Below, piece after piece: positions 14,286 through 26,185 of a stretch of 64,000 nt of DNA. The translations under genes and the position numbers were made by a program. The stretch is from Papiliotrema nemorosa (taxonomy: Eukaryota > Basidiomycota > Tremellomycetes > Tremellales > Rhynchogastremaceae), in contig JASKOT010000032.1 of NCBI GenBank assembly GCA_032158125.1, forward strand, positions 1-64,000. The letters run 5' to 3'. Position 1 is the first letter of the stretch. Each line of letters starts with the position of its first letter. Below the pieces are notes generated by a model. That model had not been told where the DNA came from, searched no databases, and worked only from the letters and a program-made list of their open reading frames with translations.

Positions 14286-15725
14286 ATGACGTGCGCAATC
14301 ACATCCTTGTTCAGCGTGTCAGGCAAGGTGAGTGAAAGCCTTGGCTTCGTTAGATCTCACTTCGGAATGGGATAATAACACCAAGGTCGTCGTGATCACC
14401 GGGGGAGGGACAGGTATCGGTCGGATGTTAGCAGAGGGCTTTGTGGAGAATGGTGCCCAGGTGATCATCATTGGTAGACGAGGGGATGTACTGGATAAGA
14501 CTGTAAGAGAGATCAACGAAGAGTACGGGGGTAAAGCGGGTCACGTTATCAGGTGCGCGAGGACCGGGTGTCATGTTGATCCAGACTGACCGTAGTATGC
14601 AAGGGGATGTGTCCACCAAGATCGGCGTCGAGCAAATCAAGGAGCAGATTGGGAGTCGAGTTGACAAGGTAAGGTGAGGAAGAGGGTGGGGGCTGATATC
14701 AGGTCGACGTGTTGATCAACAATGCAGCTATTCAGAAACCCTGGAGAGCGACCATTGCAGACCATCGCGACCGTACGTTACAACACCCTCATCGACTGCC
14801 CTTCATGACTCGGCTCGTAGCTTGTGATGGCTGACCTGCAGCTGACGACATCGAGCAATTCATCTGGGAGGGTTCTACCGAGTACGCTCGAGATGCACAC
14901 AAGGTGAAGCATGAAGGACTGATGGTAGTGCGGACTGGGAAGAAACCAATCAAGGTGAGTAGATGCCTCTATATACAGAACGAAGCGATGCTCAACCCCA
15001 GTCAACGTGAATGGTGCGACCTGGTATAACCAACGACCCTTTCTGACCTATTCAGGCCCCTTTTTCCTCACTGCTGGACTTGTACCCTTGCTCAAACGAT
15101 CTTCTGATCCAAGTGTGATCGTTATTGGATCCATAGCAGCCATCGCTAATCAACGGTAGGTGGCTCTCTCTGGCAACTAGGCCCTAACCCTCCAGACCCG
15201 TCTCGACGATTACCTACGGGGTGTCAAAGGTGAGCAACAATAACCCGGGTATTGCTGATTGACAGGCTGCCGGTATGCCCGCTCTAAACTGGATGAGTTG
15301 CGCTCACACTACAGCGCTACATCTCGCTTCGATGCTAGCAGGTCGTCTCGCTCCGTCAGTCTCTCTCACTATCAGCAACTGATATCAGACTGAGAATCCG
15401 AGTCAACACCATCCTCCCCGGTACCTTTCTCACCGATATCACGTCTAAACCCTCACCCACCCCGTCCGACCCCAGCGCTCGAACACTCTTCCCGGCAGCT
15501 GCCAAAGTTGCTCTGCGCACACCGCTGGGAAGAGTCGGAAGGAAAGAGGAGATTGTAGGACCTTGCTTGATGCTCGCTAGCTCTGCGGGATCGTATATGA
15601 CCAATGCGGTGATATCTGTCGATGGTGGAAGGAACATGGTGAGTCACCAACACTCCCCTCGGTTAATGGAGCAGAATGCGGGGATCGACGATGGGATACG
15701 TCTTCCTGACGAATATTACCATTAA
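14286..15725 (+). CDS. Short-chain dehydrogenase/reductase
   Basis: Classical SDR in about nine exons. Exon 1 (14286-14327) encodes MTCAITSLFSVSGK and joins exon 2 at 14386, giving the family N-terminus LFSVSGK-VVVITGGGTGIGRMLAEGF with the TGxxxGIG cofactor motif. LINNAA, a VIVIGSIAA catalytic-Ser strand, TYGVSKAALHLASM with Tyr-x3-Lys, and RVNTILPGTFLTDI follow, ending in SVDGGRNM and a short tail to the TAA at 15723. A tiny exon supplies part of the SKAA motif. The segment around 14890-15010 is uncertain: the best family match needs a long intron with a GTTCTA donor so that E-VNVNGPFF joins. It is an NAD(P)-dependent alcohol/carbonyl oxidoreductase of unknown substrate. Its place after the GH51 block makes a sugar-alcohol substrate possible but unproven. 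Confidence 0.85.
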
Positions 15726-16283
15726 ACCCCCAGGTCAACGGCACAAAATCCCTCGCCGAGAGTCTGTACACCGACCCACATGGCCTATGCGAGATCTGAA
15801 TATCCCATCCAACCATCCTGCCGCAGTCGACTCGGTGGACACGTCCTCCATCTCTGGCTCGCCCTCGGAGACCGGGTAGGTGTAGCGCGGGCCGCGGAAG
15901 AGGAGGCAAGTTGCCACCTCCCTTTGCTCTCTACGTCATGGTGACCCAATCTCGCCGTCCGCACCTGTTTTGGACTTTTTCTCATTTGTGTTTGTGGACG
16001 TGGCTCTGTCAAAGCCATAGGGTTGTCCTTGGCGCAGTCATGCAAGAGTACCCTTTATAAGCTTATGTGGGGCATGGAGCTCGGGCATGGGCATCCAGTG
16101 AAACGCCTTGTCCAGACCTCGGTGATACGTCGTCCGCTTGCAATCGATCGGAAAATTCGTCCAGAATTCAGTCGAGAGGGTCGCTTATCGTTTTCTGTTT
16201 ATATACCGACTTGTTTCTCTACGAGTTCCCCTTCACACCCTTATACCGCGACAACGAGTCCTTGAGGCTCGACCGTGTTCGCT
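15726..16283. promoter_or_regulatory. Intergenic/promoter region of the ABC transporter gene
   Basis: 558 bases without a supportable gene. A TTTATATA element at about 16199-16206 lies some 80 bases before the ATG at 16284 and is a likely TATA box. Confidence 0.5.
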
Positions 16284-19200
16284 ATGCCGAGCCAGGACTC
16301 TGTAAACTTTGACTCTGAGACCCCGACTCGAGTACCGTCCAGGCAGGCTTCTGGGTCAAACAACTCTACTGCCCCCTCTACCCAATCCCCAAAGAAGGAA
16401 CAACACAAAGATCAAGATGATTGGTCTTATGCCGAGGAACTCAAGGTGGGTCACCACATCTGATTCGACTAATGTTCAGAAAGAACATCGATTGTTAGAG
16501 TCCCGTGGAGTACCCAACAAACGTCGTTTGGATCTGGCATGGAATCACCTCAGTGTCCGAGGAGAAGGTGGCTCCGACAACATTGCGTACGCACCCACCG
16601 TCGGCGGTATTATTGCTCCATGGACCAATATCAAACACAAGAAAAAGGCGAAACGACTACAAGAAGCACGAGGGGCGAATGATGAGAAGAACCCCATGAC
16701 CTTTCACAAAGGGGATGAAAAGCCGAAAAAGGGTGAACCGGGGTTACGGCCTGGAGAGCGGTACCTTCTAAAGGACTTCTCGGGACTGGTCAAAGCTGGA
16801 GAAATGATGCTGGTGGTGGGTAGACCCGGATCTGGATGCACGACATTCTTGAAAGTGTTGGCGGGCTTGGAGCACGGATATGCCGGGGTGGAAGGCGAGG
16901 TCTACTATGGAACCATGAAAGGGGACAAGGAGATGAAGCCTTTCAAGTCGGACGTCATTTTCAACGGGGAAGAGGGTGAGTAGTGCATAAAAAAGGTCAC
17001 TGATATCAGACGAACACGATGCCAACTTGCTCGTTGGGAGGACGATGGATTTCGCTCTTCGGATGAACACCCCCGCCGATCACGCTCGACCTGCGAAAGA
17101 GGAAGGTGGGGAGGTTATGACGAGGGAGGAATATCAAGACACCAACAAGAATAACCTGCTCAAGGCGCTTGGGCTCTCGCACACACACGACACCAAGGTG
17201 GGAGACCAATACACTCGAGGTGTTTCCGGAGGAGAAAAGAAGCGGGTATCCATTGGGGAGGTCCTCACGAGCAAGGCGTCTATCCAATGCTGGGACAATG
17301 CCACCCGTGGGTTGGATGCCAACACGGCCCTACAATATACCCAAATCATGCGACAACACGCGGACATTGACCATAACGCAAATGTCATCTCGCTCTATCA
17401 AGCCGGTAATGGTATCTACTCCCTTTTCGACAAGGTCACAGTAATAGCCGAGGGTCAAGTGCTCTACTACGGCCCAAGGAGCGAGGCGCGTGGGTACTTT
17501 GAGGATCTCGGGTTTGAGCATCTCGATGGGGCAAACACGGCCGATTTCCTCACTGCTGTGACGGCGACCAATGAGCGAAAGATCAAAGATGGATTCGAAA
17601 ACGTCCCCACCACAGCTACCGAATTTGCCGAAATCTATGCGAAATCGGATATCGCAAGACGTATGCGGGAAGAGCTCGACCAACATCTCCAAGATCAGTC
17701 CATCGTCGAGGAAGAGACGGAAAATGCTCGACAGGCGATTCAAAAGCAAAAGTCCAAATGGACTTCCAAAAAGCGTCCAGAAAAAGTCGACTACTTTACC
17801 CAAGTCCGCACCGCCCTCATACGTGACTACCAACGACGATGGGGAGATCAGTATACATTCTGGGCTCGACAGGGGACCACATTGATCCAGGCTTTAATCT
17901 GTGGATCCCTCTTCTACGCCATCCCCGATACCACGAACGGTATCTTCCTCCGAGGAGGTACACTCTTCTTATCGCTCCTGTTCCCCGCGTTGATCTCCCT
18001 CTCCGAAACGACGGCTGCCTTCTCAGGTCGAGCAGTCATGGCGAAGCACAAGGCTTTCAGCATGTACCGACCATCCGCCGTGGCATTGGCCGAAACGCTC
18101 GGTGATTTCCCCATCATCTTTGTCCAAATGGTCATCTTCACCTTGATCATTTACTTTATGACGGGATTGCAAGTTTCCGCGGGGCATTATTTCGAATACC
18201 TACTTTTCGTCTATGTCACCACCCTTACCATGACGGCCTTTTTCAGGTTTGTCGGATATTCGTTTGGAACCTTCAACGACGCCTCCAAGTTCTCTGGGCT
18301 TTTGTTCTCCATCATTGTGACGGTGAGTATGATGCTTCGGCTTGAGCTTACCATAGTACGCGGGGTATATCATCTACACACCCTCGATGCATCCTTGGTT
18401 CTCCTGGATCAGATGGATCAACCCAATCTACTACAGCTTTGAAGCTTTGATGTCTCGTCAGTCGACTACACTCGTCACAAGCGGCGTGCTGACAGTCAGA
18501 CGAGATGAGTGGTCTCACCCTCCAATGTGAACCCCCTCAACTCGCACCGTACGGTGAAGGGTACACTGGCGGTCAAGGTGGATCTGCCTGTGCCATTGCA
18601 GGTGCTCAACCTGGAGCCGACTATGTCGACGGGACCTCTTACCTCCACGCCGCTTTGGAATTCTACCAATCTCACATGTGGCGAAACTTTGGAATCGTCC
18701 TCGCTCTATGGGTCTTTTTCATCGCTCTCCTCATGTTCTCCATTGAACGTCTGCCCGCGGCCGGATCCAACAAGTCGGTCTTGCTGTATAAACCCGGTGG
18801 AGGAGGTAAATTCATCCGAGCCGCCGCGAAGAATGGCAATTCTCCACGAGACGAGGAAGAAGGGCAAGCGGAAGGACAGGCAGTTGAGAAACCTCGAAAC
18901 AAGGAAAAGGACCAGTCGAGCGAGGACAAGGTCGTCGGTGTGGATACGACCTTTACCTGGCGAGATATTGTGTATACTGTCAAGGGGAACAAGCAGCTCC
19001 TCAACAAGGTCTCGGGGTACTGCAAAGCGGGTACTCTGACAGCACTCATGGGATCCTCCGGTGCTGGCAAAACAACCTTGATGGATGTATTGGCGGCCCG
19101 AAAATCCGATGGGGAGATCTCGGGTGAAGTCAGAATGAACGGTAAACCCCTTCCGGTCTCTTTCCAGCGAACCACCGGATACTGCGAACAGGTGGATGTG

Positions 19201-21336
19201 CATCTGCCCCAGGCGACTGTCAGGGAAGCGCTCGAATTCTCGGCTCTATTGCGACAACCTCGAAGTCTGCCTGAAAAGGAAAAATTGGCCTACGTCGACA
19301 CCATTATTGATCTGTTGGAACTGCACGATATCGAGGACGCCTTGATTGGTACGCCCGGAGCTGGTCTTGGTGTCGAACAGCGAAAGCGATTGACAATCGG
19401 TGTCGAGCTCGTGTCCAAGCCGTAAGTCGCGCGCTGGGATGAGTCGGTTTTAGCTGATTTCAGATCCCTCCTTTTCCTCGACGAGCCCACTTCCGGTCTC
19501 GATGGTCAGAGCTCTTACCTCATCGTGACTTTCCTGCGAAAGCTCGCGGCGGCGGGCCAAGCCGTCTTGTGTACGATTCATCAACCTTCGGCCGCATTGT
19601 TCGAGCGATTTGACAACTTGCTCCTTTTGAAACAGGGTGGTAATGTGAGTGCTTCCATTTATCCCGAGATCGACATCTCGATGTCACGAGTTCCGAGAGT
19701 GCCGCGGGGGGACGTGCGCTGACTATCAGACGGTATACTTTGGCGCCATTTCGGAATTGAGCGACTACTTTGCCGCCAACGACGTCGAGATCCCCAAAGA
19801 GACCAACCCTGCGGAATTCATGATCGACGTCGTCTCTGGTGAACTCTCCAAAGGAAGAGATTGGGGCAAGATCTGGCTCGAATCGGACAACAACAAGCAG
19901 ATGATGGAAGAACTCGGTAAACTCGAAAAGGAGACGAAGGAGGGTGACGAGCGACCTGATGATAAATACGAATATGCCTCGACTACCGGCGCTCAACTCA
20001 AGTTGGTCACCAAACGAGCGTCGGTGCAGCTCTTTAGGGACACGGAGTATGTCATGAACAAGGTCATGTTGCATGTCGGAGCGGCACTCTTCAACGGTTT
20101 CTCGTGAGTGAACATGGGTTCTCCAGGGTATTTGGCTGAGACTCAGCTTCTGGATGATCGGCAACAAGTATGCAGACTTGCAAAACAGGCTCTTTACCAT
20201 CTTCCAATTCGTGTTCGTTGCTCGTGAGTTGCAAATCCCAAGAGCCAAACTCGGAGGGCGGATTCTGACATTGTAGCCGGAGTCATCGCTCAAGTGCAAC
20301 CCAAATTCATCGCCAATCGGGATATCTTTGAGAGTGAGTTTTGAGGTGGCAAGTTCACGGCCATCCTTGAATTCTCCCGCGTTTCCGTCTCGCTGACATT
20401 CGCAGCTCGAGAAAAGAAGGCCAAACTGTACTCCTGGCAGGCCTTCGTTTTCGGAGAGATCATCGCAGAGGTTCCTTACCTTCTTTTCTGTGCATTTATC
20501 TACTGGGCTTGCTGGCGAGTATCCGATACTGTGGTCTTCGTGACAAGAAAGCTGATTTCCTAGGTATCCAGTGGTCGGTCTCAGCTTCGCCGCCAACGTT
20601 GCCGGACCGGTCTACCTTCAAATGACTCTGTACGAATTCCTCTACACTGGTATCGGTCAATTCGTTGCAGCATACGCTCCCAACGCCGTCTTTGCTGCCC
20701 TCGTCAACCCTCTGCTCATCGGTGTCTTGGTGTCGTTCTCGGGTGTATTGGTTCCATACCAGGCGATCACCGCATTCTGGCGTAAGTTCTGCCACCCATT
20801 GGGATCCTGCGCTGACGAATAGGTTACTGGTGTATGTGCTCTGTACACTTTCAAGATGTCAGCTGACCCGTAGTGTACTACCTCAACCCGTTCAACTACC
20901 TCATGGGTGGTCTGCTCGTCTTCCCCATCTGGGATGTCCAGGTGGAATGCGCACAAGAAGAATATGGAATCTTTGACCCTCCTTCCGGTCAGACTTGCGG
21001 TGCCTACATGGCGGACTTCTTGTCGAGGCCTGATACTGGATATATCAACAACCCAGACGCGACGAGCGGTTGCGAGTATTGTGGATACAGAAAGGGATCG
21101 CAGTATCTTGCGTCGCTCAATCTGCCGGAACATGTATATGGATGGAGAGATATCTGTCTGACATTGTGAGTCGAGTCTCCTCAAGCAGTTTGTAGGCCCG
21201 CTAACAATCAGGCTGTTTGTGATTTCATCTTATGGATTCGTGTTCCTATTATTGTGAGTGACGGTAAATTAACGTGAAGAAAGCTGCTGACGACAACAGG
21301 AAGCTTCGAAGTAAGAGGAGTAAGACCGCTTCATAG
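16284..21336 (+). CDS. PDR-type full-size ABC transporter (drug efflux)
   Basis: Reverse-topology NBD1-TMD1-NBD2-TMD2 protein of about 1,450 residues in many short-intron exons; exon 1 is 16284-16445 and the stop is TAG at 21334. NBD1 has the divergent Walker [10 protein letters not shown] (Cys for Lys), a normal signature [11 protein letters not shown], a divergent Walker B ending [10 protein letters not shown], and Tyr for the H-loop His (SLYQAG). NBD2 has canonical Walker [10 protein letters not shown] and Walker [14 protein letters not shown]-loop TIHQPS, and a degenerate signature [12 protein letters not shown]. This asymmetry is the hallmark of the PDR/ABCG family (Pdr5, Snq2, Cryptococcus Afr1), whose members export azoles and other hydrophobic compounds at the plasma membrane. 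The NPFNYLMGG segment and a Cys-containing external loop ([13 protein letters not shown]) before the last membrane helix are also PDR features. Which paralogue it is cannot be decided here. Confidence 0.95.
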
Positions 21337-22116
21337 ATTTATTAGAGTCGACTATATTGCAGTGAGGGGTAAAATGATAGACCATGTATCATATTTGCAC
21401 TTGGCATGCCTGCAAAGCAGGGCTCGAGATGTCTCTATCAACAGAACTCAAGCAGGTCCAGGCGGAGGGGATTTTGCCACCGGCGGAGACGGAGCGCATG
21501 TCCGATTACTTTGACCTTACGTAAACTTCCCCCAGCTTGCTGCTGGTACCCCTACGACGGCCGAGCAGAAGGCATCAGCCTGGTATGTGCATGCGGTCAC
21601 TCGAGGAGCCGAACAGCCGGTCAAAGGAATGTAGGCCTCGATTACGGATGGTTCCCGTTGTCCGGGGCGATCGTCGAAGGGTGCCTTATCTGCAGCTATT
21701 GACGGCGCACGAGCAGAGGCACAGAGTGCCAAGAACACCACGAGCTATTCGCGGCCGGAATCAACGTCCAGAACAACATCCTCCTGTGGGATGGACGCCA
21801 GTCTGACTCTTTGTCGCATGGCGCAGACGACAGAAGCCAGCGTTCCGATTGGTGCGAATACTTTGCATGCAATCCACCTGTAAGAGGAGGACCAGATGAG
21901 CAGATGCAAGCGGAAACCCCTCGCTTATCCCCCCCCTGCGCTCGAGGCCAAGCGTCGTTGTCGTAAGCCACCCAACTTTTTCAGATTTTTTCAACAAGAG
22001 CCAAGCGATTCCTTATCTATACACATTCCTAGTACACCCGGTGGTAACATCACATATATATATCTACTCCACCCCTGTCGCGTAGCTCTACTCTACGCAT
22101 AGCCTAGTCCATCGAT
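21337..22116. other. Intergenic region with possible degraded coding sequence, then AzgA promoter
   Basis: 780 bases between two plus-strand genes. From about 21429 to 21890 reading frames stay open for unusually long and codon choice looks coding-like, but no frame gives a family match and stops interrupt each (for example TAG at about 21630). I do not call a gene. A CATATATATATC element at about 22053-22063 is a good TATA candidate for the permease that starts at 22117. Confidence 0.4.
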
Positions 22117-24351
22117 ATGGCGCGATTATCAGCCAGCGCGATCAACGAGCGAGTAGCGAGGAGTTTTGTGGGGAGATGGTTCAGATTGGAAGGATCGGGT
22201 CATCCCCTCGAACGACCCGGTTCAAAGTTCTTGACTGAGCTTCGGGCGGGTACAGTCACGGCTGCAGCTATGCTCTATGTAAGTACATTCTACCCCTTGC
22301 ATGAAACTCGTGCATGCGAACAGCGCGAGCAGCGAGAGATAGGGCGCAGAGTGGAGTGGAGCTGACGGGCAGATCATCTCTGTCAATGCCTCGATCCTTT
22401 CCGACTCGGGAGGACCTTGCGTATGCAACTCCACAGCCGACGACCCTATCTGCGCCGTCAATGTAGACTACAACCTGTGCAAAAATGAACTGAGGAGAGA
22501 CTACGTGACGGCTACCTCCGCCATTTCGCTCATCTCGACATTCTTAATGGGTCTTCTCGCCAACCTCCCCCTTGGTCTCGCTCCCGGTCTTGGGGGTAAG
22601 TTTGTCTTCTCTTTCTCGTCGATCGGAGCTGATTCTAGTCAATGCATTCTTTGCTTATTCGCAAGTGAGAGGCCCCCCGCGACCCCCTGTGATGATTGCT
22701 GACGTTCCAGGTCGGGTTCAATGTGGGTTGAAACGTCCCAGTTGGGCAAAATGGACTTTTTTGACTGATTCCTAGGGAACTGGACCTATTACGTACAATG
22801 AAGCGCTCGCTGCCGTCTTCCTGGAGGGTATCATCTTCTTCGCCTTGACCGTTTTAGGGCTCCGACAGTGGTTGGCACGATTGATCCCTCGATCCATTGC
22901 CGCCGCTATCGGATGCGGTATCGGACTCTTCTTGACCATCATCGGTCTCAGCTCGAGTGGTCTCAATGTCATCACAGGCGGTACATCTACTCCTCTGCAG
23001 CTGGGTGGATGTCCTGCCGAGTACGCCGATGCTACTACTGGATTCTGTGAGAGTCACGTGTTGCAGGATCCAAGGGTTTGGTTGGGTACTTTGGTCGGTG
23101 GAGTCTTGACCGCCTTCCTCCTTCTCTACCGGGTCAAGGGTGAGTTGAATCTTCCACCGTAGCTCATATCAGGTGCCTTCCTCTGGCCTCTGCTACTCGT
23201 TGCCATTATCTCCTGGCCTCGACCTACGTCTGTCACTGCTTTCCCCCACACCGAGACCGGCGACTCGAACTTTGATTTTTTCAAAAACGTCGTCGCTGCC
23301 AGAGGCTTCAAGTTGCTCGGTCCCAAGAATGTGGACTGGAGTGCCTACAGCAACGGCAAGGTCTGGATTGCTTTGGTGAATAGCATGACGTGAATCCAGG
23401 CATCGCTTATACCAGATCTCCTTCCTCTACGTCGATCTCCTTGACACCACCGGTACCCTTGTCGCCATGTCGAAACAAGCTGGTCTATACGACATGCGGG
23501 ACGGTGACTTTGAGGGTAGCTCCGTTGCTTTCCTTGTCGATTCGGCCTGTATCTCCGCCTCGGGTCTCTTTTTCGGTACCTCGCCCTGCACTCCCTTTGT
23601 CGAGTCTGCCTCGGGTATCGCCGAAGGAGGAAAGACCGGTCTTACTGCCATCACTACCGCTTTCTGGTTCTTCATCTCAATCTTCTTCTCCCCTATCTTG
23701 TCAAACATCCCGGCATGGGCCACTGGATCGGTCCTGATCATTGTCGGAGCATTCATGATGGAGAACGCGGCGAAGATCAACTGGGACTATCTCGGAGATT
23801 CCATCCCCGCTTTCCTCTGTATCGCTGTCATCCCCTTCACTTGTGAGTGGCATGCACCTTTTCGATAGCCCCTAGTCGTGTGCTGATCGTCAGACAACAT
23901 CGCGTATGGAGTTATCGCTTCCCTCGTCGTCTTCATCCTGCTCCACAACGTCCCCAACCTCTTGGGCAAGATCTCCCCTCGACTCCGACCTCACGGATGG
24001 AACGATCTCAAAGATCCATACGACGTCACTGCCATGATCAAACAACAAACTGCCGGCGGAGGACCTAAAATGCTCGCTATGCTACCTCCTTGGGCTCGAC
24101 GACTTGCCAATGGTCAGAGGAAGTTCTGGGAATTTACACCGGAAGAGATCGAGCGACGACTCGAAGGAAGGCAGATCACTCAGGAGACTGGAAATGCCGC
24201 TGCCGAGTTGCGACAAAAGGAGCGGGATGGATTGAGAGCCATGATGGGTGAGCATTTCACCCCGCGAAATGCACCTATGGAGGAGGGTTTGGAGATGGGG
24301 CATACTTTGCCTACTAGTGCGTCTAGAAGTGCCAGCTCGAAGGATCTTTAG
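22117..24351 (+). CDS. AzgA-type purine (hypoxanthine-adenine-guanine) permease
   Basis: Plasma-membrane NCS2-family importer of purines. Translated exons give a multi-spanning protein of about 580 residues. Family landmarks are LTELRAGTVTAAAMLY at the N-terminus, GLLANLPLGLAPGLG followed by VNAFFAYSQVGFNGTGPITY, AAVFLEGIIFFALTVLGLR, RSIAAAIGCGIGLF, FLYVDLLDTTGTL, and FFGTSPCTPFVESASGIAEG with the conserved Glu-rich substrate region. The GLGVNAFFAY...VGFNGTGP block forms only when a 12-nt exon (22711-22722, encoding VGFN) is included. The long charged C-terminal tail is cytosolic. Fungal AzgA supports purine salvage and use of purines as nitrogen source. The neighbouring genes do not form an obvious purine cluster, and ABC transporter and permease probably sit side by side by chance. 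Confidence 0.92.
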
Positions 24352-25203
24352 GCTCGGCAGTCTGGGGTGGTGGTATCAAGGGCAGTTTGATGACCTGTTC
24401 TCAGCATTATAATGCAGTGGATTCACTTCATTGGTTCCCACGTTCTTATTGCGTCGAGATTGTGCCCGTGGCGGTTCATGCTCTACCAGACTTCCGGCCA
24501 GCACATATGTTCAGGGCGCAGAGCCATTGCTTGTCGAACAATAGGGTAGTACTGGGGATCACCATTGCAAGGTTTACAGTTGTATTGTCCGCGTAGGGAC
24601 TGCACACGGATCCGGATATCACTACGGGTGCCAATGATATGAGGAACCCAGGCGAGGAAGCCAAGATAGCCTGGGAGTCAGGCGCCTCAGCGTAAAGCAT
24701 ATGAGGTATCGCACTACTCTACTGATTCGACGTGATGACCATAAGTATCTATCTCTCTTGATGCCTCTGAGTCAATCAGTCGACGGCCATGCGTCTCCGA
24801 TGACTTGAAGCACCACAATATTTGAAAGTCATGGGTGCTTCTCACGTCGCGTACATTGATCTTGATCAGACCGTAACGTTAAAGGAGGTGGAGTACCGTG
24901 ATATCAACTGATTTGAGTCACATCAAGGTGCGAGTATGCTACTGCGATCAGGTCTCTTGTAAGTTCGATCATGCGTGAAGCTGACACCTACGGTCTCACA
25001 CGGACTCAGACAAGCATTTACGTTGCGCATAGCCTACGGTCGAAATCCCAGTCTCGGTGGAGAAGAGAGATTTTTCCGGTGATCCTTCTCGGTACATCAA
25101 CACACCGATCTCCCGTCCACCCGTAAAGTCCACCTCTTGGTATATACTGCGACATCGCCTAGGTCGATTCCTCATCCACGCATCAACAATCAGCCCCTCC
25201 ATC
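24352..25203. promoter_or_regulatory. Intergenic region, promoter of the SDR gene
   Basis: 852 bases with no supportable gene. A TATATA box at 25141-25146 lies about 60 bases upstream of the ATG at 25204. The rest shows only short random frames. Confidence 0.5.
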
Positions 25204-26144
25204 ATGTCTTATGGATTGTTGAAAGGAAAAATAGTAGTCATCACTGGCGCAGCGACCGGTATAGGTCGAGCGACAGCTATAGGTTTGTTTGATGCCGACC
25301 TTTCCCTGTGGAAGCTGAAGCTGACCTTGTAGCCGCGGCGAACAACGGAGCAAGCCTCGTCTTGCACCATCTTGGCCAGCCTACGGCCAATGAAGCGAAG
25401 GAAGTCGAGGACAAGGTGAAGAGCATCGGAGCAAAGGTGGTCGTTGTTGAGGGTGATATATCACAGCAAGAGACCTCTCAAAAGGTACGCAATCATCATC
25501 TCTCTAACCATGCTTTCCTCCTCAAGTATACACAGGAAGCAGCTGACCACCAGATAGTACAAGTCGCAGTGGAAACTTTTGGTCGTATAGACGCGTTAGT
25601 CTCCAACGCGGGGATATGCCAATTCCATAAATTCCTCGATCTACCCGCAGATCTCTACCGCCGGCATCAATCCATCAATATGGACGGAGCATTCTTCATC
25701 TCTCAAGCTGTAGCTGGACAAATGGTCAAGCAAGATCCGGTAGATGGTGAGAGGGGATGTATAGTTGGGATCTCTTCGATATCCGCAATAATGGGTGGAG
25801 GGGAACAATGCCATTATACGCCCACAAAGGCGGGAGTGAAGAGTCTGATGGAGAGTGAAGCTATCGCTCTGGGACCTTATGGGATCAGGTGTAACAGCAT
25901 TATGCCTGGTATGTTCTCTTTCTAAAAATTGCTGACAGTAGGGACCATTGTGACTCCCATGAATGAGAAACATCTCGAGGACAAGACGATCCGAGGGGAT
26001 CAAGAGAGAAGAGTACCCCTTGGCAAGCTTGGATCTCCGGATGAAGTAGCGGATCCAATCATCTTCTTGTGCTCTAGACTGGCGAGGTATGTCAATGGAG
26101 TGGGTATCTTGGTAGACGGAGGTATGGCCATCTCTCTGCAGTAG
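25204..26144 (+). CDS. L-rhamnose-1-dehydrogenase-like SDR
   Basis: Four exons (25204-25282, 25333-25494, 25554-25908, 25942-26144) give 265-266 residues. The order of motifs matches fungal L-rhamnose-1-dehydrogenases closely: LLKGKIVVITGAATGIGRA, AANNGASLVLHHLG, VVVEGDISQQET, VSNAGICQFHKFLD, INMDGAFFISQA, IVGISSISAIMGGGEQCHYT (catalytic Ser and Tyr region), TPTKAGVKSLM, GIRCNSIMPGTI, and the tail YVNGVGILVDGG ending in Leu-Gln. The known enzyme oxidises L-rhamnose to L-rhamnono-gamma-lactone with NAD(P), the first step of the non-phosphorylative (LRA) pathway. Family assignment is by remembered motif similarity, not a search, so another sugar or polyol substrate is possible. No LRA2-LRA4 homologue is next to it. 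The neighbour is a convergent flavin monooxygenase whose stop codon is 41 bases away. Confidence 0.82.
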
Positions 26145-26185
26145 ACGCCCATGTGACCTATTCCTATGAGTGTGTACACGAGACT

